Positions 1 to 9,300 of a stretch of DNA of 10,481 nt are shown here, in pieces (position 1 is the stretch's first letter; the number at the start of each line of letters is the position of its first letter). The stretch is from assembly GCA_002085355.1 (NCBI GenBank), contig NATN01000182.1, positions 1-10,481 on the forward strand, in the 5' to 3' direction. The notes under the pieces were generated by a model. That model ran no database searches. It was not told the DNA's origin and saw nothing but the letters and a program-made list of their open reading frames with translations. This DNA is from Candidatus Zhuqueibacterota bacterium 4484_87 (lineage in GTDB: Bacteria; Zhuqueibacterota; Zhuqueibacteria; Thermofontimicrobiales; Thermofontimicrobiaceae). The translations under genes and the position numbers were made by a program.

Positions 1-31
1 CTTGCCTGAATTCAGTGTAAGGGCTTTTTTT
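1..31 (+). terminator. Probable intrinsic terminator of an upstream gene (5' edge cut)
   Basis: Bases 1-5 (CTTGC) pair with 17-21 (GTAAG, one G-T wobble). Bases 6-8 (CTG) pair with 13-15 (CAG) around an AATT loop, with T16 bulged. The stem is followed by GGC and seven Ts (25-31). If the missing bases just before the window are GCC-like, the stem would extend into the GGC. The orientation fits the end of a plus-strand gene lying before the window. The hairpin is read by eye and incomplete at its 5' side. Confidence 0.5.
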
Positions 32-101
32 ATATTTTAAATTAACCGCGCCATTTTACATCATTTACTAAATGTGAAATCATTAGCAGACTCTCACCGC
101 C

Positions 102-473
102 ATGAAAGAAATGTTTGACAAACTCTGCGATCTGATTACGAGAGATATTTTTAAATCAGATATGGTCTTTTTTTTTGTATGGATATCTCTTAATTATTTT
201 CGTGAAACGTTTGCTATGTTTGCTCGTTGGGGTGTTCTTTGCTGCCATTTGTGGGCTAACGTGAAATTCCATCTAATTATTCGAGCAAAAATAGCAACAA
301 TATATTACTTTTTCAACACAGACCAATTTATCGCTAATTTTTTTCAAAAAAACACTGAATGGGTGCGCGGTTTTATGGGAAGCCTTGCCTACTTGACCTG
401 GCTATTACTCTTTTTAGGTCCTATAATTATTGAATTCTTTCTTGACAGAAAATACATTAAGCAAAAGAAATAA
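102..473 (+). CDS. Hypothetical small hydrophobic protein, possibly membrane-associated
   Basis: I do not recognise this 123-residue ORF. The only plausible start is the ATG at 102, or the in-frame ATG at 111, because an in-frame TAG lies at 84-86. No good Shine-Dalgarno sequence precedes it. Two stretches look membrane-compatible: about residues 21-33 (rich in F, V, W) and about 90-112, a long run of L, F, I and W with few charges. The last ten residues are charged and lysine-rich, as on the cytoplasmic side of a tail-anchored helix. It has five tryptophans and a cysteine pair at 47-48. It ends 49 bp before the UroD-like gene on the same strand, so co-transcription is possible. It could equally be a chance ORF in an AT-rich intergenic region; without homologues I cannot separate the two. 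Confidence 0.4.
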   Translation: MKEMFDKLCDLITRDIFKSDMVFFFVWISLNYFRETFAMFARWGVLCCHLWANVKFHLIIRAKIATIYYFFNTDQFIANFFQKNTEWVRGFMGSLAYLTWLLLFLGPIIIEFFLDRKYIKQKK

Positions 474-522
474 CTAATATTAATCATTTATTATTGCAAA
501 ATTTAAATGGGAATGAATCATA

Positions 523-1662
523 ATGACAAACCTCGAAATCTTTTTGAAATGTATGGATTACGAATCTGCTGAGAGGAGACCCAACCATGAAGTCGGCGTC
601 TGGGCACAAACAAAACATCGCTGGCTAAAAGAAAACCCCGAGGCTCTGAAAAATTTTCAATGGAAGGATTGGCTTTACGAAGAAGAAGCAATTGATTTGG
701 ATAAACGGGATTACATTCCCGTGGATTATGGTTTTATCCCCCCTTTTAAAGAAAAGGTGCTGGAAAGCACGCCAGACTACGAGATTGTTCAAGATAAATA
801 CGGGATTGTCACTAAACGCCTCAAAGAGGGCGAAGTTGATGGTTTTCGCATGAGCATGGATCAATTTTTAAGATTTCCCATTGAAAAGCCGGAAGATTTT
901 GCTGACATCAAACGCCGACTTGTCGCGGCTATTCCCGAACGCTATCCTGACGATCTGGATGAAAGAATAAGTGTATGGAGAAAAAGGGACTACCCACTCA
1001 TTTTGGGTGAGAACTGTGCCGCCAATGGCTTTTACTGGCGCGCGCGGGAATTTATGGGAACAGAAAATTTATCGTATGCCTGGTACGATTACCCGAAGTT
1101 GATGCATGAAATGATGGAATTTTTTGCAGACTTCATTATCGAAACCAGCCGCCCGGTGCTGGAAAAAATCAATGTTGAATATTTCACGCTCAACGAAGAT
1201 ATGTCTATGAAAAACGGACCTCTTTTAAGTCCCAACACTTTCAAAGAATTCATTTTCCCGCATCTCAAACGCATGGTCGAATTTTTCAAATCCAACGGCG
1301 TGCGTTATTTTGCCATAGACACAGACGGAAATCCAACACAACTCATCCCTCTGTTGCTGGATGCCGGCGTAGATGTACTGTGGCCTGTGGAGCGAGCCGC
1401 AGATTTTCATCCCGTGGAAATCAGAAAAAGTTTTGGCAAATCGCTCCGCCTTTGGGGTGGCGTTGATAAACGCGTGCTGACGCAAGGCCCCGCAGCGATT
1501 CGGGCTCATCTTCGTGAATTGATTCCGCTCATTGAAGAGGGTGGTTTCATTCCCAGTATAGATCATTTAGTGCCGCCGGACGTGTCCTGGGATAATTTTC
1601 AGTACTATCTTGAGTACAAGCACGCACTGCTGCATTTTGATTTTGGGAAATTGGACGACTAA
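523..1662 (+). CDS. Uroporphyrinogen decarboxylase (UroD/COG0407) superfamily protein, probably not HemE
   Basis: This 379-residue cytoplasmic protein belongs to the UroD/corrinoid methyltransferase TIM-barrel superfamily. Family-like blocks seen in order are the N-terminal R-R-P-N-x-E-x-G-x-W segment (residues 18-27), NEDMSMKNGPLLSP (224-237), the A-I-D-T-D-G-N turn (264-270), the AGVDVLWPVE strand (281-290), WGGVDKRVL (311-319), and the G-G-F-I-P-S-I-D-H-L-V-P-P-D-V-S segment (340-355). Genuine HemE has an arginine-rich R-Q-A-G-R active-site motif near the N-terminus, and it is absent here. The His-x-Cys plus Cys zinc site of MtaA/MtbA methyltransferases is also absent; Asp266, Asp268 and His348 occupy comparable regions. 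A role in haem synthesis is therefore unlikely. A corrinoid- or C1-related methyl transfer role is possible, but no corrinoid protein gene lies nearby. The start at 523 gives the expected N-terminus although its ribosome binding site is weak. A 59-bp gap separates it from alaX. Confidence 0.85.
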   Translation: MTNLEIFLKCMDYESAERRPNHEVGVWAQTKHRWLKENPEALKNFQWKDWLYEEEAIDLDKRDYIPVDYGFIPPFKEKVLESTPDYEIVQDKYGIVTKRLKEGEVDGFRMSMDQFLRFPIEKPEDFADIKRRLVAAIPERYPDDLDERISVWRKRDYPLILGENCAANGFYWRAREFMGTENLSYAWYDYPKLMHEMMEFFADFIIETSRPVLEKINVEYFTLNEDMSMKNGPLLSPNTFKEFIFPHLKRMVEFFKSNGVRYFAIDTDGNPTQLIPLLLDAGVDVLWPVERAADFHPVEIRKSFGKSLRLWGGVDKRVLTQGPAAIRAHLRELIPLIEEGGFIPSIDHLVPPDVSWDNFQYYLEYKHALLHFDFGKLDD

Positions 1663-1711
1663 TCTGGGAAAATAATGGACTCCCTTGGCGTCGCATACTT
1701 GAAAATATTTC

Positions 1712-1716
1712 GGAGG
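1712..1716 (+). promoter_or_regulatory. Strong Shine-Dalgarno of the AlaX gene
   Basis: GGAGG lies 5 bp before the ATG at 1722 and fixes this start. It is the clearest ribosome binding site in the window; most other genes here have weak or A-rich leaders. Confidence 0.75.
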
Positions 1717-1721
1717 ATAAA

Positions 1722-2438
1722 ATGACTGAATTAATTTATCAAACTGACAGCTATGCCAAAGAATTCGACGCAAAAGTCATAGCACTTGACGCCGAGCAAA
1801 ACGCGATAATTTTGGACAAAACAGCATTCTATCCCGGTGGTGGCGGCCAGCCCAACGATACCGGCTGGATGGAATTTGCAGGAAAAACAGTGCCCGTCAT
1901 CAAAGTCAAATCCATCGGCGGGAAGATCTACCATTTCATCGAAGGAGAATTGCCACAGGAAACCACCATTGTTAAGGCAAAAATCGATTGGGAGCGACGG
2001 TACAAACTTATGCGCACTCATTCGGCGCTGCATGTTCTATGTGGCGTTGTGTGGCGCGATTACGGCGCCCAAGTGACCGGCGGCAACATGGAACCACTCA
2101 AAGGGCGAATGGATTTTGAATTTGCATCGCTGCAAAAAGAACTGGTCAAGGAAATTGAGGACAAAGTTAATTTTGAAATTCAGCAAGGTAGAGAAGTACG
2201 TGTTAAAATTTTGCCCAGAGAAGAAGCGTTTCAAATTCCTGATTTGATCCGTACGAAAATTAATTTATTGCCTGAACAGATCAAAGAAGTACGCACAGTT
2301 GAAATTGTCGGACTGGATTTGCAAGCCGATGGTGGCACCCATGTCGCCAATATTAAAGAGATTGGCACTGTGCGCGTGGTTGATTACAAAAGCAAAGGCA
2401 GTATTAATAAAAGAATCTACATCGAAGTAGAAGACTGA
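1722..2438 (+). CDS. alaX: Alanyl-tRNA editing protein, AlaX-M type
   Basis: This 238-residue protein is a free-standing homologue of the AlaRS editing domain, which hydrolyses mischarged Ser- or Gly-tRNA(Ala) in the cytoplasm. The N-terminal beta domain carries the glycine-rich signature T-A-F-Y-P-G-G-G-G-Q-P-N-D-T-G (residues 34-48). That domain plus the length indicates the medium (AlaX-M) class rather than the short form. The editing core has the zinc-site pair H-S-A-L-H (His100, His104) and the C-terminal D-G-G-T-H-V segment (203-208). In the C-G-G-T-H form of AlaRS and many AlaX proteins the first position is a cysteine zinc ligand; here it is Asp203, with His207 kept. Three histidines and one aspartate could still bind zinc, so activity is plausible but not proven. 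The gene is 13 bp ahead of the PhzF-like gene, suggesting co-transcription. Confidence 0.9.
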   Translation: MTELIYQTDSYAKEFDAKVIALDAEQNAIILDKTAFYPGGGGQPNDTGWMEFAGKTVPVIKVKSIGGKIYHFIEGELPQETTIVKAKIDWERRYKLMRTHSALHVLCGVVWRDYGAQVTGGNMEPLKGRMDFEFASLQKELVKEIEDKVNFEIQQGREVRVKILPREEAFQIPDLIRTKINLLPEQIKEVRTVEIVGLDLQADGGTHVANIKEIGTVRVVDYKSKGSINKRIYIEVED

Positions 2439-2451
2439 ATTTGAGTGAAAG

Positions 2452-3231
2452 ATGAAACTAAAACTCTATCAAATAGACGCTTTTACTGATCGCGTTTTCT
2501 CCGGCAATCCCGCAGCAGTGTGCCCGTTAACTGAGTGGCTGGATGACCAAACGTTGCTGGCAATTGCCGCTGAAAATAATTTGTCAGAAACCGCATTTTT
2601 TGTACCGCAGGAGGAGAATTTTCACTTGCGCTGGTTTACCCCTAAAGCTGAAGTCGATTTATGCGGACATGCCACGCTGGCGACTGCGTTCGTTATTTTC
2701 GATATTTTGAAGTTGGCAAGACAACACGTTTCTTTTCAAACCAAAAGCGGGATATTGACGGTTACAAAAGAAAATGCGCTTTTTACAATGGATTTTCCCA
2801 GCCGTGAGCCTCTCCCCTGTCCTGTTCCGAGGGACCTGCTTGGCTCTCTGAAAATTAAGCCAGTAGAAGTTTTGAAATCCCGCGATTTTTTAGTACTTTT
2901 TGAAAACGAAAAAATCATTCGTCAACTCTCCCCAGACATGGCTTTGCTGATGAATCTGGACGCTCTGGGCGTGATCGTCACTGCTCCGGGCGAGAAAGTG
3001 GATTTTGTCTCTCGATTTTTTGCTCCAAAGGTCGGCGTGCCAGAAGACCCGGTCACCGGATCAGCTCACAGCACTCTCATTCCCTACTGGGCGAAAAAAT
3101 TGCGTAAAACAAAACTTCACGCTCATCAAATCAGCAAACGAGGTGGCGAGTTGTTCTGTGAGCTTCGCGGGGATCGTGTAAAGATTTCTGGTAAAGCAGT
3201 GAAGTATCTGGAAGGTGAAATTTTCATTTAG
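2452..3231 (+). CDS. PhzF family isomerase/epimerase-like protein
   Basis: This 259-residue protein is of the PhzF/YddE/Yhi9 family, whose members have a two-lobed diaminopimelate-epimerase-like fold. In phenazine producers PhzF isomerises 2,3-dihydro-3-hydroxyanthranilate, but most family members have unknown substrates. Visible signatures are the N-terminal Q-I-D-A-F-T (7-12), F-S-G-N-P-A-A-V (16-23), N-L-S-E-T-A-F-F (43-50) with Glu46 matching the catalytic glutamate of PhzF, F-T-P-K-A-E-V-D-L-C-G-H-A-T (62-75), and R-F-F-A-P followed by V-P-E-D-P-V-T-G-S-A-H (196-206), the anion-binding second-lobe motif. The length is about that of the family and the ORF looks intact. No other phenazine genes are present, so phenazine synthesis is not implied. 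The start at 2452 is 13 bp after the alaX stop with only a weak GAG-type ribosome site, consistent with translational coupling. Confidence 0.92.
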   Translation: MKLKLYQIDAFTDRVFSGNPAAVCPLTEWLDDQTLLAIAAENNLSETAFFVPQEENFHLRWFTPKAEVDLCGHATLATAFVIFDILKLARQHVSFQTKSGILTVTKENALFTMDFPSREPLPCPVPRDLLGSLKIKPVEVLKSRDFLVLFENEKIIRQLSPDMALLMNLDALGVIVTAPGEKVDFVSRFFAPKVGVPEDPVTGSAHSTLIPYWAKKLRKTKLHAHQISKRGGELFCELRGDRVKISGKAVKYLEGEIFI

Positions 3232-3240
3232 AATTTCACC
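3214..3240 (+). repeat. Perfect 9-bp inverted repeat spanning the PhzF stop codon
   Basis: GGTGAAATT (3214-3222) is exactly complementary to AATTTCACC (3232-3240), with a 9-base loop that contains the TAG stop. No T-tract follows on the plus strand, so it is not a canonical intrinsic terminator. It may cap or stabilise the 3' end of the plus-strand transcript, or it may be a chance palindrome. Confidence 0.4.
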
Positions 3241-3308
3241 GTATGTCGTCACTTTCGCGTATGATGAGAGTCTCCGGTTTCAGTCGATAAAACAAATCTT
3301 CTTTTTAC
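3241..3308. other. Convergent intergenic spacer
   Basis: This is the gap between the stem-loop at the end of the PhzF gene and the kinase terminator. I see no ORF with coding character, no promoter and no repeat in it. An ORF that crosses it on the plus strand is an accidental extension into the antisense of the kinase gene. Confidence 0.6.
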
Positions 3309-3340
3309 AAAAAAGCCCGGTCTATCAAATAAACCGGGCT
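3309..3340 (-). terminator. Intrinsic terminator of the hybrid histidine kinase gene
   Basis: On the minus strand AGCCCGGT (3340-3333) pairs perfectly with ACCGGGCT (3321-3314) around an 11-base loop. The stem runs straight into six Ts (3314-3309, the first belonging to the stem). It begins about 28 bp after the kinase stop codon. The plus-strand side is A-rich with no T-tract after the stem, so it should act mainly on minus-strand transcription. The stem is GC-rich in an AT-rich region, which supports a real function. Confidence 0.88.
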
Positions 3341-3368
3341 CATTGCCAATTTTCACTTTATTCTACCG

Positions 3369-6300
3369 TTAAAGAAACTTTTCCAGAGCTTCCTTCACCC
3401 GTGCAAATTCTATCTTAACTTCCTCTACTTCGCCATTGACTCCTTCTAATTTTCCTTCTTTTCCTTTAAATTCGAGTTTTTTATTCATTTCGGACAAGGT
3501 CATGGCGCCCAAGTTAGCACTGGAAGATTTGAGCGTGTGAGCAGCCCTGGTAAATTCCTCAACTTTCTCTCCTTTCAACGATTCATCCAGCATGGAAATT
3601 AGCTTCGGTGTTTCTTCCAGATAAATCTGAATCATTTCTTTTAAAAAGGTACCATCCTCATCAAAACTTGCCAACTCATCCAAAACCGCACGGTTAATCA
3701 CACCCTCCCTGGGCTGCACTTTTTCTTTCTTTTTATCATTTTTATTGAGCCCACGGACTTTCATTTTATCATCTTTCCCCTGCTTCACTCTCTTTAACGC
3801 TGCAGTCAGCTCCTCAACGTTGACAGGTTTTGTAATGTAATCATCCATTCCTGCTTCAAAGCATTTATCCCGGTCACTTTTCAATGCGCCGGCTGTCATA
3901 GCGATAATTTTGGGCCTCGTATCGGGCCACCTCTTATTGATTGTTTTCGAAGCTTCAAGACCATCCATTTCTGGCATCTGCACATCCATCAAGATGACAT
4001 CATATTTCTGTCTCTCCAGGGATTCAATGGCTTCCTTGCCGTTACCGGCAACATCTGCGCGGTAGCCCATGCGATCGAGAATGCGCAGAGCGACCTTTTG
4101 GTTCACCAGATTGTCCTCTGTTAGCAAAATCCGTAACGGATATTTTTTAGCCATTTCCCTATCAAACATTTTTTCAGTATCTACTTTTCGCCTCACAGAA
4201 ATTCGTTTTCCCAAAAATATTTCCTGCAAGATATTGAACAGCTGAGATTGTTTGACTGGTTTGGTCATAAAACTTGCAAATTGTATTTCATCCATGATTC
4301 TTTTGTCTGGCTTTTTCCCAAGCGACGTAAGCATGATGATAGGCAATTTTCTTGCATCAAGATATTTCCGTATTTTTAAGGATAAAGTCAATCCGTCCAA
4401 TTGCGGCATTTGCATATCCACAATCGCACAATCAAATTTTCTGCCCTGCTCTATCAATTCCAGCGCTTTTTGAGGCGTCTCGGCTGCAAATGGCTTCATT
4501 CCCCATGATCTTGTCTGGAGAAAGAGAATCCGGCGATTGGTCTCATTGTCATCAACAATCAGTATCTCTTTATTTTTCAATACATCAAGTGCAATATCAT
4601 GTTTTTCGTTAGCGAGTCTCTCAAATTTGACTTCTGCTTTGATTGTAAAATAAAAAGTAGTCCCTACCCCGACCTGGCTCTCAACCCACATTTCTCCACC
4701 CATCATTTCGGTGAGCCGTTTACTGATAACGAGACCTAAACCGGTTCCACCGTATTTCCGCGTTGTTGATGAATCTATTTGCGTGAAAGACTTGAACAGC
4801 CTATCCATCCGCTCCTTGGGAATACCGATACCTGTATCTTTTACTTTGAACAAAATTTTAAAGTGATTATTCTTTCCCTTGAGTTTTTCTGCCGACACAA
4901 AAACTTCAACGCCTCCCTTTTCAGTGAACTTGACAGCATTGCCGAGCAGGTTTGTCAAAATTTGCCGCAAGCGAGTCACATCGCCAATTACGTGACTTGG
5001 CGTATCCGGTTCAATAAAATACGCCAGGTCAATACCTTTGTTCAATGCTTTGCTCGCTTGCAAATCAAGGGTATCTTCGACGCATTCTCTCAGATCAAAT
5101 GGGATATACTCGAGATCAATCTTCCCGGCTTCTATCTTAGAAAAATCCAGAATATCATTTATCACGCTGAGCAACGCTTCGCCGCCGCTGCGAATTGTTC
5201 GCACGAATTCCAGTTGTTCCTCATTAAGCGGCGTATCCAACAGCAGACCAGTCATTCCGATCACCGCATTCAATGGAGTTCTGATTTCATGGCTCATGTT
5301 CGCCAGAAATTCAGATTTTGCCTGTGTAGCTTCTTCTGCTTTGGCGAGCGCTTTATCCAACTCCATATTTTTCAACTTAAGCTCTTCCTGAATTTTTACC
5401 AATTCGGAAACATCGCGCGATATGCCGATAAGTCCGACAACTTTACCTTCAGCGTCATAAAATGGCACTTTTGTTGCCGATACCCATGATTTCCACCCGT
5501 CAGGGCGCATTACCTGTTCGATTCGCCCGACCAACGGTTCGCCTGTTTTAAGAATTCGCTTCTCATCTTCGGCTGCATTTTTCGCGTGTTCCGGCGAGAA
5601 GAAATCCCGATCATGTTTTCCGATGGCCTCTTTGGGATTTTTTATTCCAAGATTCTCCGCCTGCGCTCTATTAATTCTTAGAAACTTACCTTCTGTGTCT
5701 TTAAAATAGATTGCATCCGGCACACTGTCCATCAACAGATGCAATAGATTCCGCTCATTTTCTATCGCTTCCAACATTTTTTTGCGTTCAGTAATGTCTG
5801 TGATAATGGCAAGCGTGCTCTCAAAATCATCATTAGCATCAAAGAGAGGTGACGCGCTCACAAGTACGTTTACCGAAGAGCCGTCCCGATGTTTGAGCAC
5901 CGACTCAAAAGAATTGCTTTCACCAGCTTTCCGTTTTTTTGTCTGTTCTTTAAACTTTTCGTATTCATCTTTAAAAGAAATTTCTTCCAGATTCTTTCCA
6001 AGCAGTTCAACGGCACGGTAACGTTGTTCGCTTTCTCTCAGCGCCTCTAACGCTATTTTTCTGTCTGTAATATCAGTGAACACCCCCATCGTACCCTTGA
6101 AACTCCCGTCCTTTTCATAAAGCGGTGATGCCGAAACAAGCACATAAACAGGAGTGCCGTCCTTGTATAGCAAAACTGACTCATAAATGTTTGATTCTCC
6201 ATTTTTTCGATATTTTGTTTGTTGACGCATTCGTTCGAATTCTTCAGGTACGGTGAACTGGGCGATATTCATCCCTATTATTTTCTCCGGTTCATAGCCA

Positions 6301-9300
6301 AGCATCTCCGCAAAAGCATTATTCACAAAAAGCAGATTTTCATCAGCGTCTGCCATACAAATCCCGTTCAGAGATGTTTCAATCACCGCGCGATATCTTT
6401 GCTCACTTTCGCGCAGGGCATCCTCTGCTTTCTTTCGCTCCGATATATCGCGCACCATACTTAAATATGCTTCCCGATTATCGTAAGTAACCATAGCAGT
6501 GTGTATCTCGACCTGCAAAATCTTCCCATCTTTGGTCACATGATTATAATAAGCCTCTGTAGTATTATCTTGAATGTTGCGTTCCACAACATCATATTCA
6601 TCCAGCGGGTGAAGCTGGTGCGGCGTCATTTGTTTAAATTCATCTTTTGAATAGCCATAAACCCGAACTGCCGTTTCGTTGCAATCCAAAATCTTGTGTG
6701 TTTTTTTATCAAAAATAATGATCGGGTCTGCGGCGTAGTCATAAAGAGCACGGTATTTCGCTTCTGATTCTCGGATCTTCTGTTCCGCTTTCATTTTATC
6801 GGTGATGTCCCGAAAACTCCACACCCTGCCTTCCTCTTCATCGTTCTCTATTAACGGGCTGGAATATCTTTCGTAAATTCGACCATCTTTAAATTCGATT
6901 AAATCCAGCGAAGTCTCTTTCGACAGATAAAGCTCTTGCACCTTTTGCAAAAACTCATCGCTATTTTTGAGCTGACTCATTACGTAATTGAGCAAAGACT
7001 TGTCATCGCGAGTATCAAGAATCTTTTTTGGTATCCTCCAGAGTTTGATAAAACGATTATTGAAACTCTTTATCTCGCCATTTCGGTTGACGACTAAAAT
7101 GCCATCGGCAGTGGATTCCAGTGTTGATCGCAAAAGGGCTTCATTTTGCTGGAGTAATTTTTCCGCTCGTTTGCGATCTGTAATGTCGATCAGTGACGCT
7201 ACCGTTGTTTTTGTTCCGGGCAACAATTCTACTGTCACATAAATATCTCTCACTTCACCATTGGCAGAGACAAATGAAAATTCATAATTTCTCGGTGCAG
7301 AACCTCCGCGACGCCGTCTCTCGTGATGGTACTTTGTCATTATTTCGACATCTTCCGGCAGAATAAAATCAACGAAATTCCTGCCGACAATTTCTTCCAA
7401 AGACAAATCAGCAAATCTTGCAAACTCATTATTTGCGAAAATAATTTTTTCATTTTCATCAACCAGGAGCATCGCCGTACCAGTGCTGTTAAAAATTGTG
7501 CGGTACTGTTTTTCGCTGCGGCGCAAATCTTCTTCCGCTTTTTTTCGATCTGAAATATCACGAATAATGCCGACAGCATGTTGTTCATAATTAATTTCAA
7601 CATTGGAAAGCGATAATTCCACAGGGAATTCCGTCCCATCTTTTCTCAATGCCGTGAGTTCGACAAGCTTGCCAATCGCTGAACCAGTGCCCGTTTTTAA
7701 GAAACCTTTAAATCCCTCGTAATATGCCCGGTGATATTTTTGTGGAGCAATCAGTTTATGCAATGATTGCCCGATTGCTTCTTCCGGTTTGTAACCAAAA
7801 ATCTTGGTTGCTGCATCATTCCAGAAAGTGATATTCCCCTTATTGTCCATCATTAAAATAGCATCCTGCGCTGCATTGCTGATGGATTTGAATTTATTTT
7901 CGCTCTCTCTCAATGCAGCAAGGGCTTTTTGTTTCTCGGTAATATCTTCTCCGGAGCTCAGCGTTCCAATGATTTCTCCATTTTCATCACGGAGCAAAGA
8001 ATTGTGCCATCCAACGATGCGAATGTCGCCGCTGCGCGTTACAACCTTGCTTTCGGAATATCTGTAAAATTTATCATCGCCACTGATAATTTGGGAAAAA
8101 ATATCTTTGGACTTCTCTATCAAATATTCCGGCACAAAGTTTTCAAACCAGTCTTTATCTAATATATCTTCTTCTGCATACCCTAAAACCTCACAACCGC
8201 GTTTATTGATCATTTTCACGCGACCATCTTTATCCAGCACAAGCATGATCACTGCTGCCACATCCAGATATTGCCGGGTGCGATTTTTCTCCTGTTCGAG
8301 GCGCTGGCGATCCTTAATTCTCTCCGTAATATTGCGCAAGAATCCTTCTACACCGATCACATTGCCATTCTTATCTTTCAAAACATGGGCATTGGCAGAT
8401 ACGTAAATTCTTTCACCATAATCATTTTTCAGTTGTAGCTCGATATCAGTTACATGTCCATGTTTTTTGATTGCCTTCAGGAATTTCAAACGCTCGCGCG
8501 GATTGACATAAAAGTCTGTGATTTTTTTCCCTAAAATATCCTCAATTTTGCAACCGATATAATTAAGAATTGACGGGCTAATATCTACCAGAACTCCGTC
8601 CGCGTCAGCACGATAATAAACATCCTGAATATTATCAAAAATGTTTCTTAATTTCTTCTCACTAATTTTAAGCTTTTCTTCTGCCCTTTTTCGCTCTGAA
8701 ATATCCTTGTAATCTTCAACAATACCAATAATATTTCCGTCGTGATCTTTGAATGGAACGGCAGTTAAAATCGCCCAAAAAGTTGTACCGTCCAAACGCG
8801 TAACTTGCACTTCTTTCTCGATCCGGTCCACTTTTTTTGATAAAATTCGTTTGAGAGAGCATTCCGTCGTCTCGCACAAGTTATGTTTCATAACGTCAAA
8901 ACATTTCTTTCCCACTGCTTCGTCGGCGCTCACATTCATCATTTTTTCAAACATGCGATTCACCCGAATTGTGCGAAATTTCCGGTCAATCAACCGCATC
9001 CCATCGGCAGAAGTGTTAAAAATCTGATTTAATTCTTCGGATTTCTGGTTGATCTCCTTTTCTTGCTGCTTTATTTGTCGGATGTCAACAAAGCTTTCCA
9101 CAAAATGCTTACGGCCATTCAGTTGAATTTGCGTCACTGTTTTTAAAATTGGGATTCGTTCTCCGCTCTGCATCACCAACTCAGTTTCTTTGCGGTCAAT
9201 GTGCAACCCCAGATTTTTCACAGGACATTTGCCAACATCGCTGGTACACACAAAATGGTGGCACATTTCTCCTATTATCCTGCTCTTCGGCGCGCCGATC

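Noticed and set aside
55..83. Possible sigma-70 promoter (TTTACA at 55-60) ahead of the small ORF
   Set aside because: No acceptable -10 hexamer at 16-18 bp spacing, and the promoter consensus of the host is unknown.
1225..1566. 113-residue minus-strand ORF within the UroD-like gene
   Set aside because: It is antisense to a strongly conserved segment of the UroD-like protein and shows no motif of its own.
2452..3231. Phenazine biosynthesis locus
   Set aside because: Only a PhzF-family gene is present. Most family members are outside phenazine pathways and no phzA-E or phzG homologue lies nearby.
3215..3418. Plus-strand ORF bridging the PhzF stop and the kinase 3' end
   Set aside because: It starts inside the PhzF gene in another frame, crosses the terminator hairpin and ends in the antisense of the HPt domain; no ribosome site or protein character.
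4779..5489. 236-residue plus-strand ORF antisense to the kinase core
   Set aside because: It lies opposite the HATPase, HisKA and last PAS-linker coding sequence, whose motifs are unmistakable on the minus strand. The plus-strand translation has no recognisable domain and is rich in Phe, Cys and His as expected of an antisense shadow.
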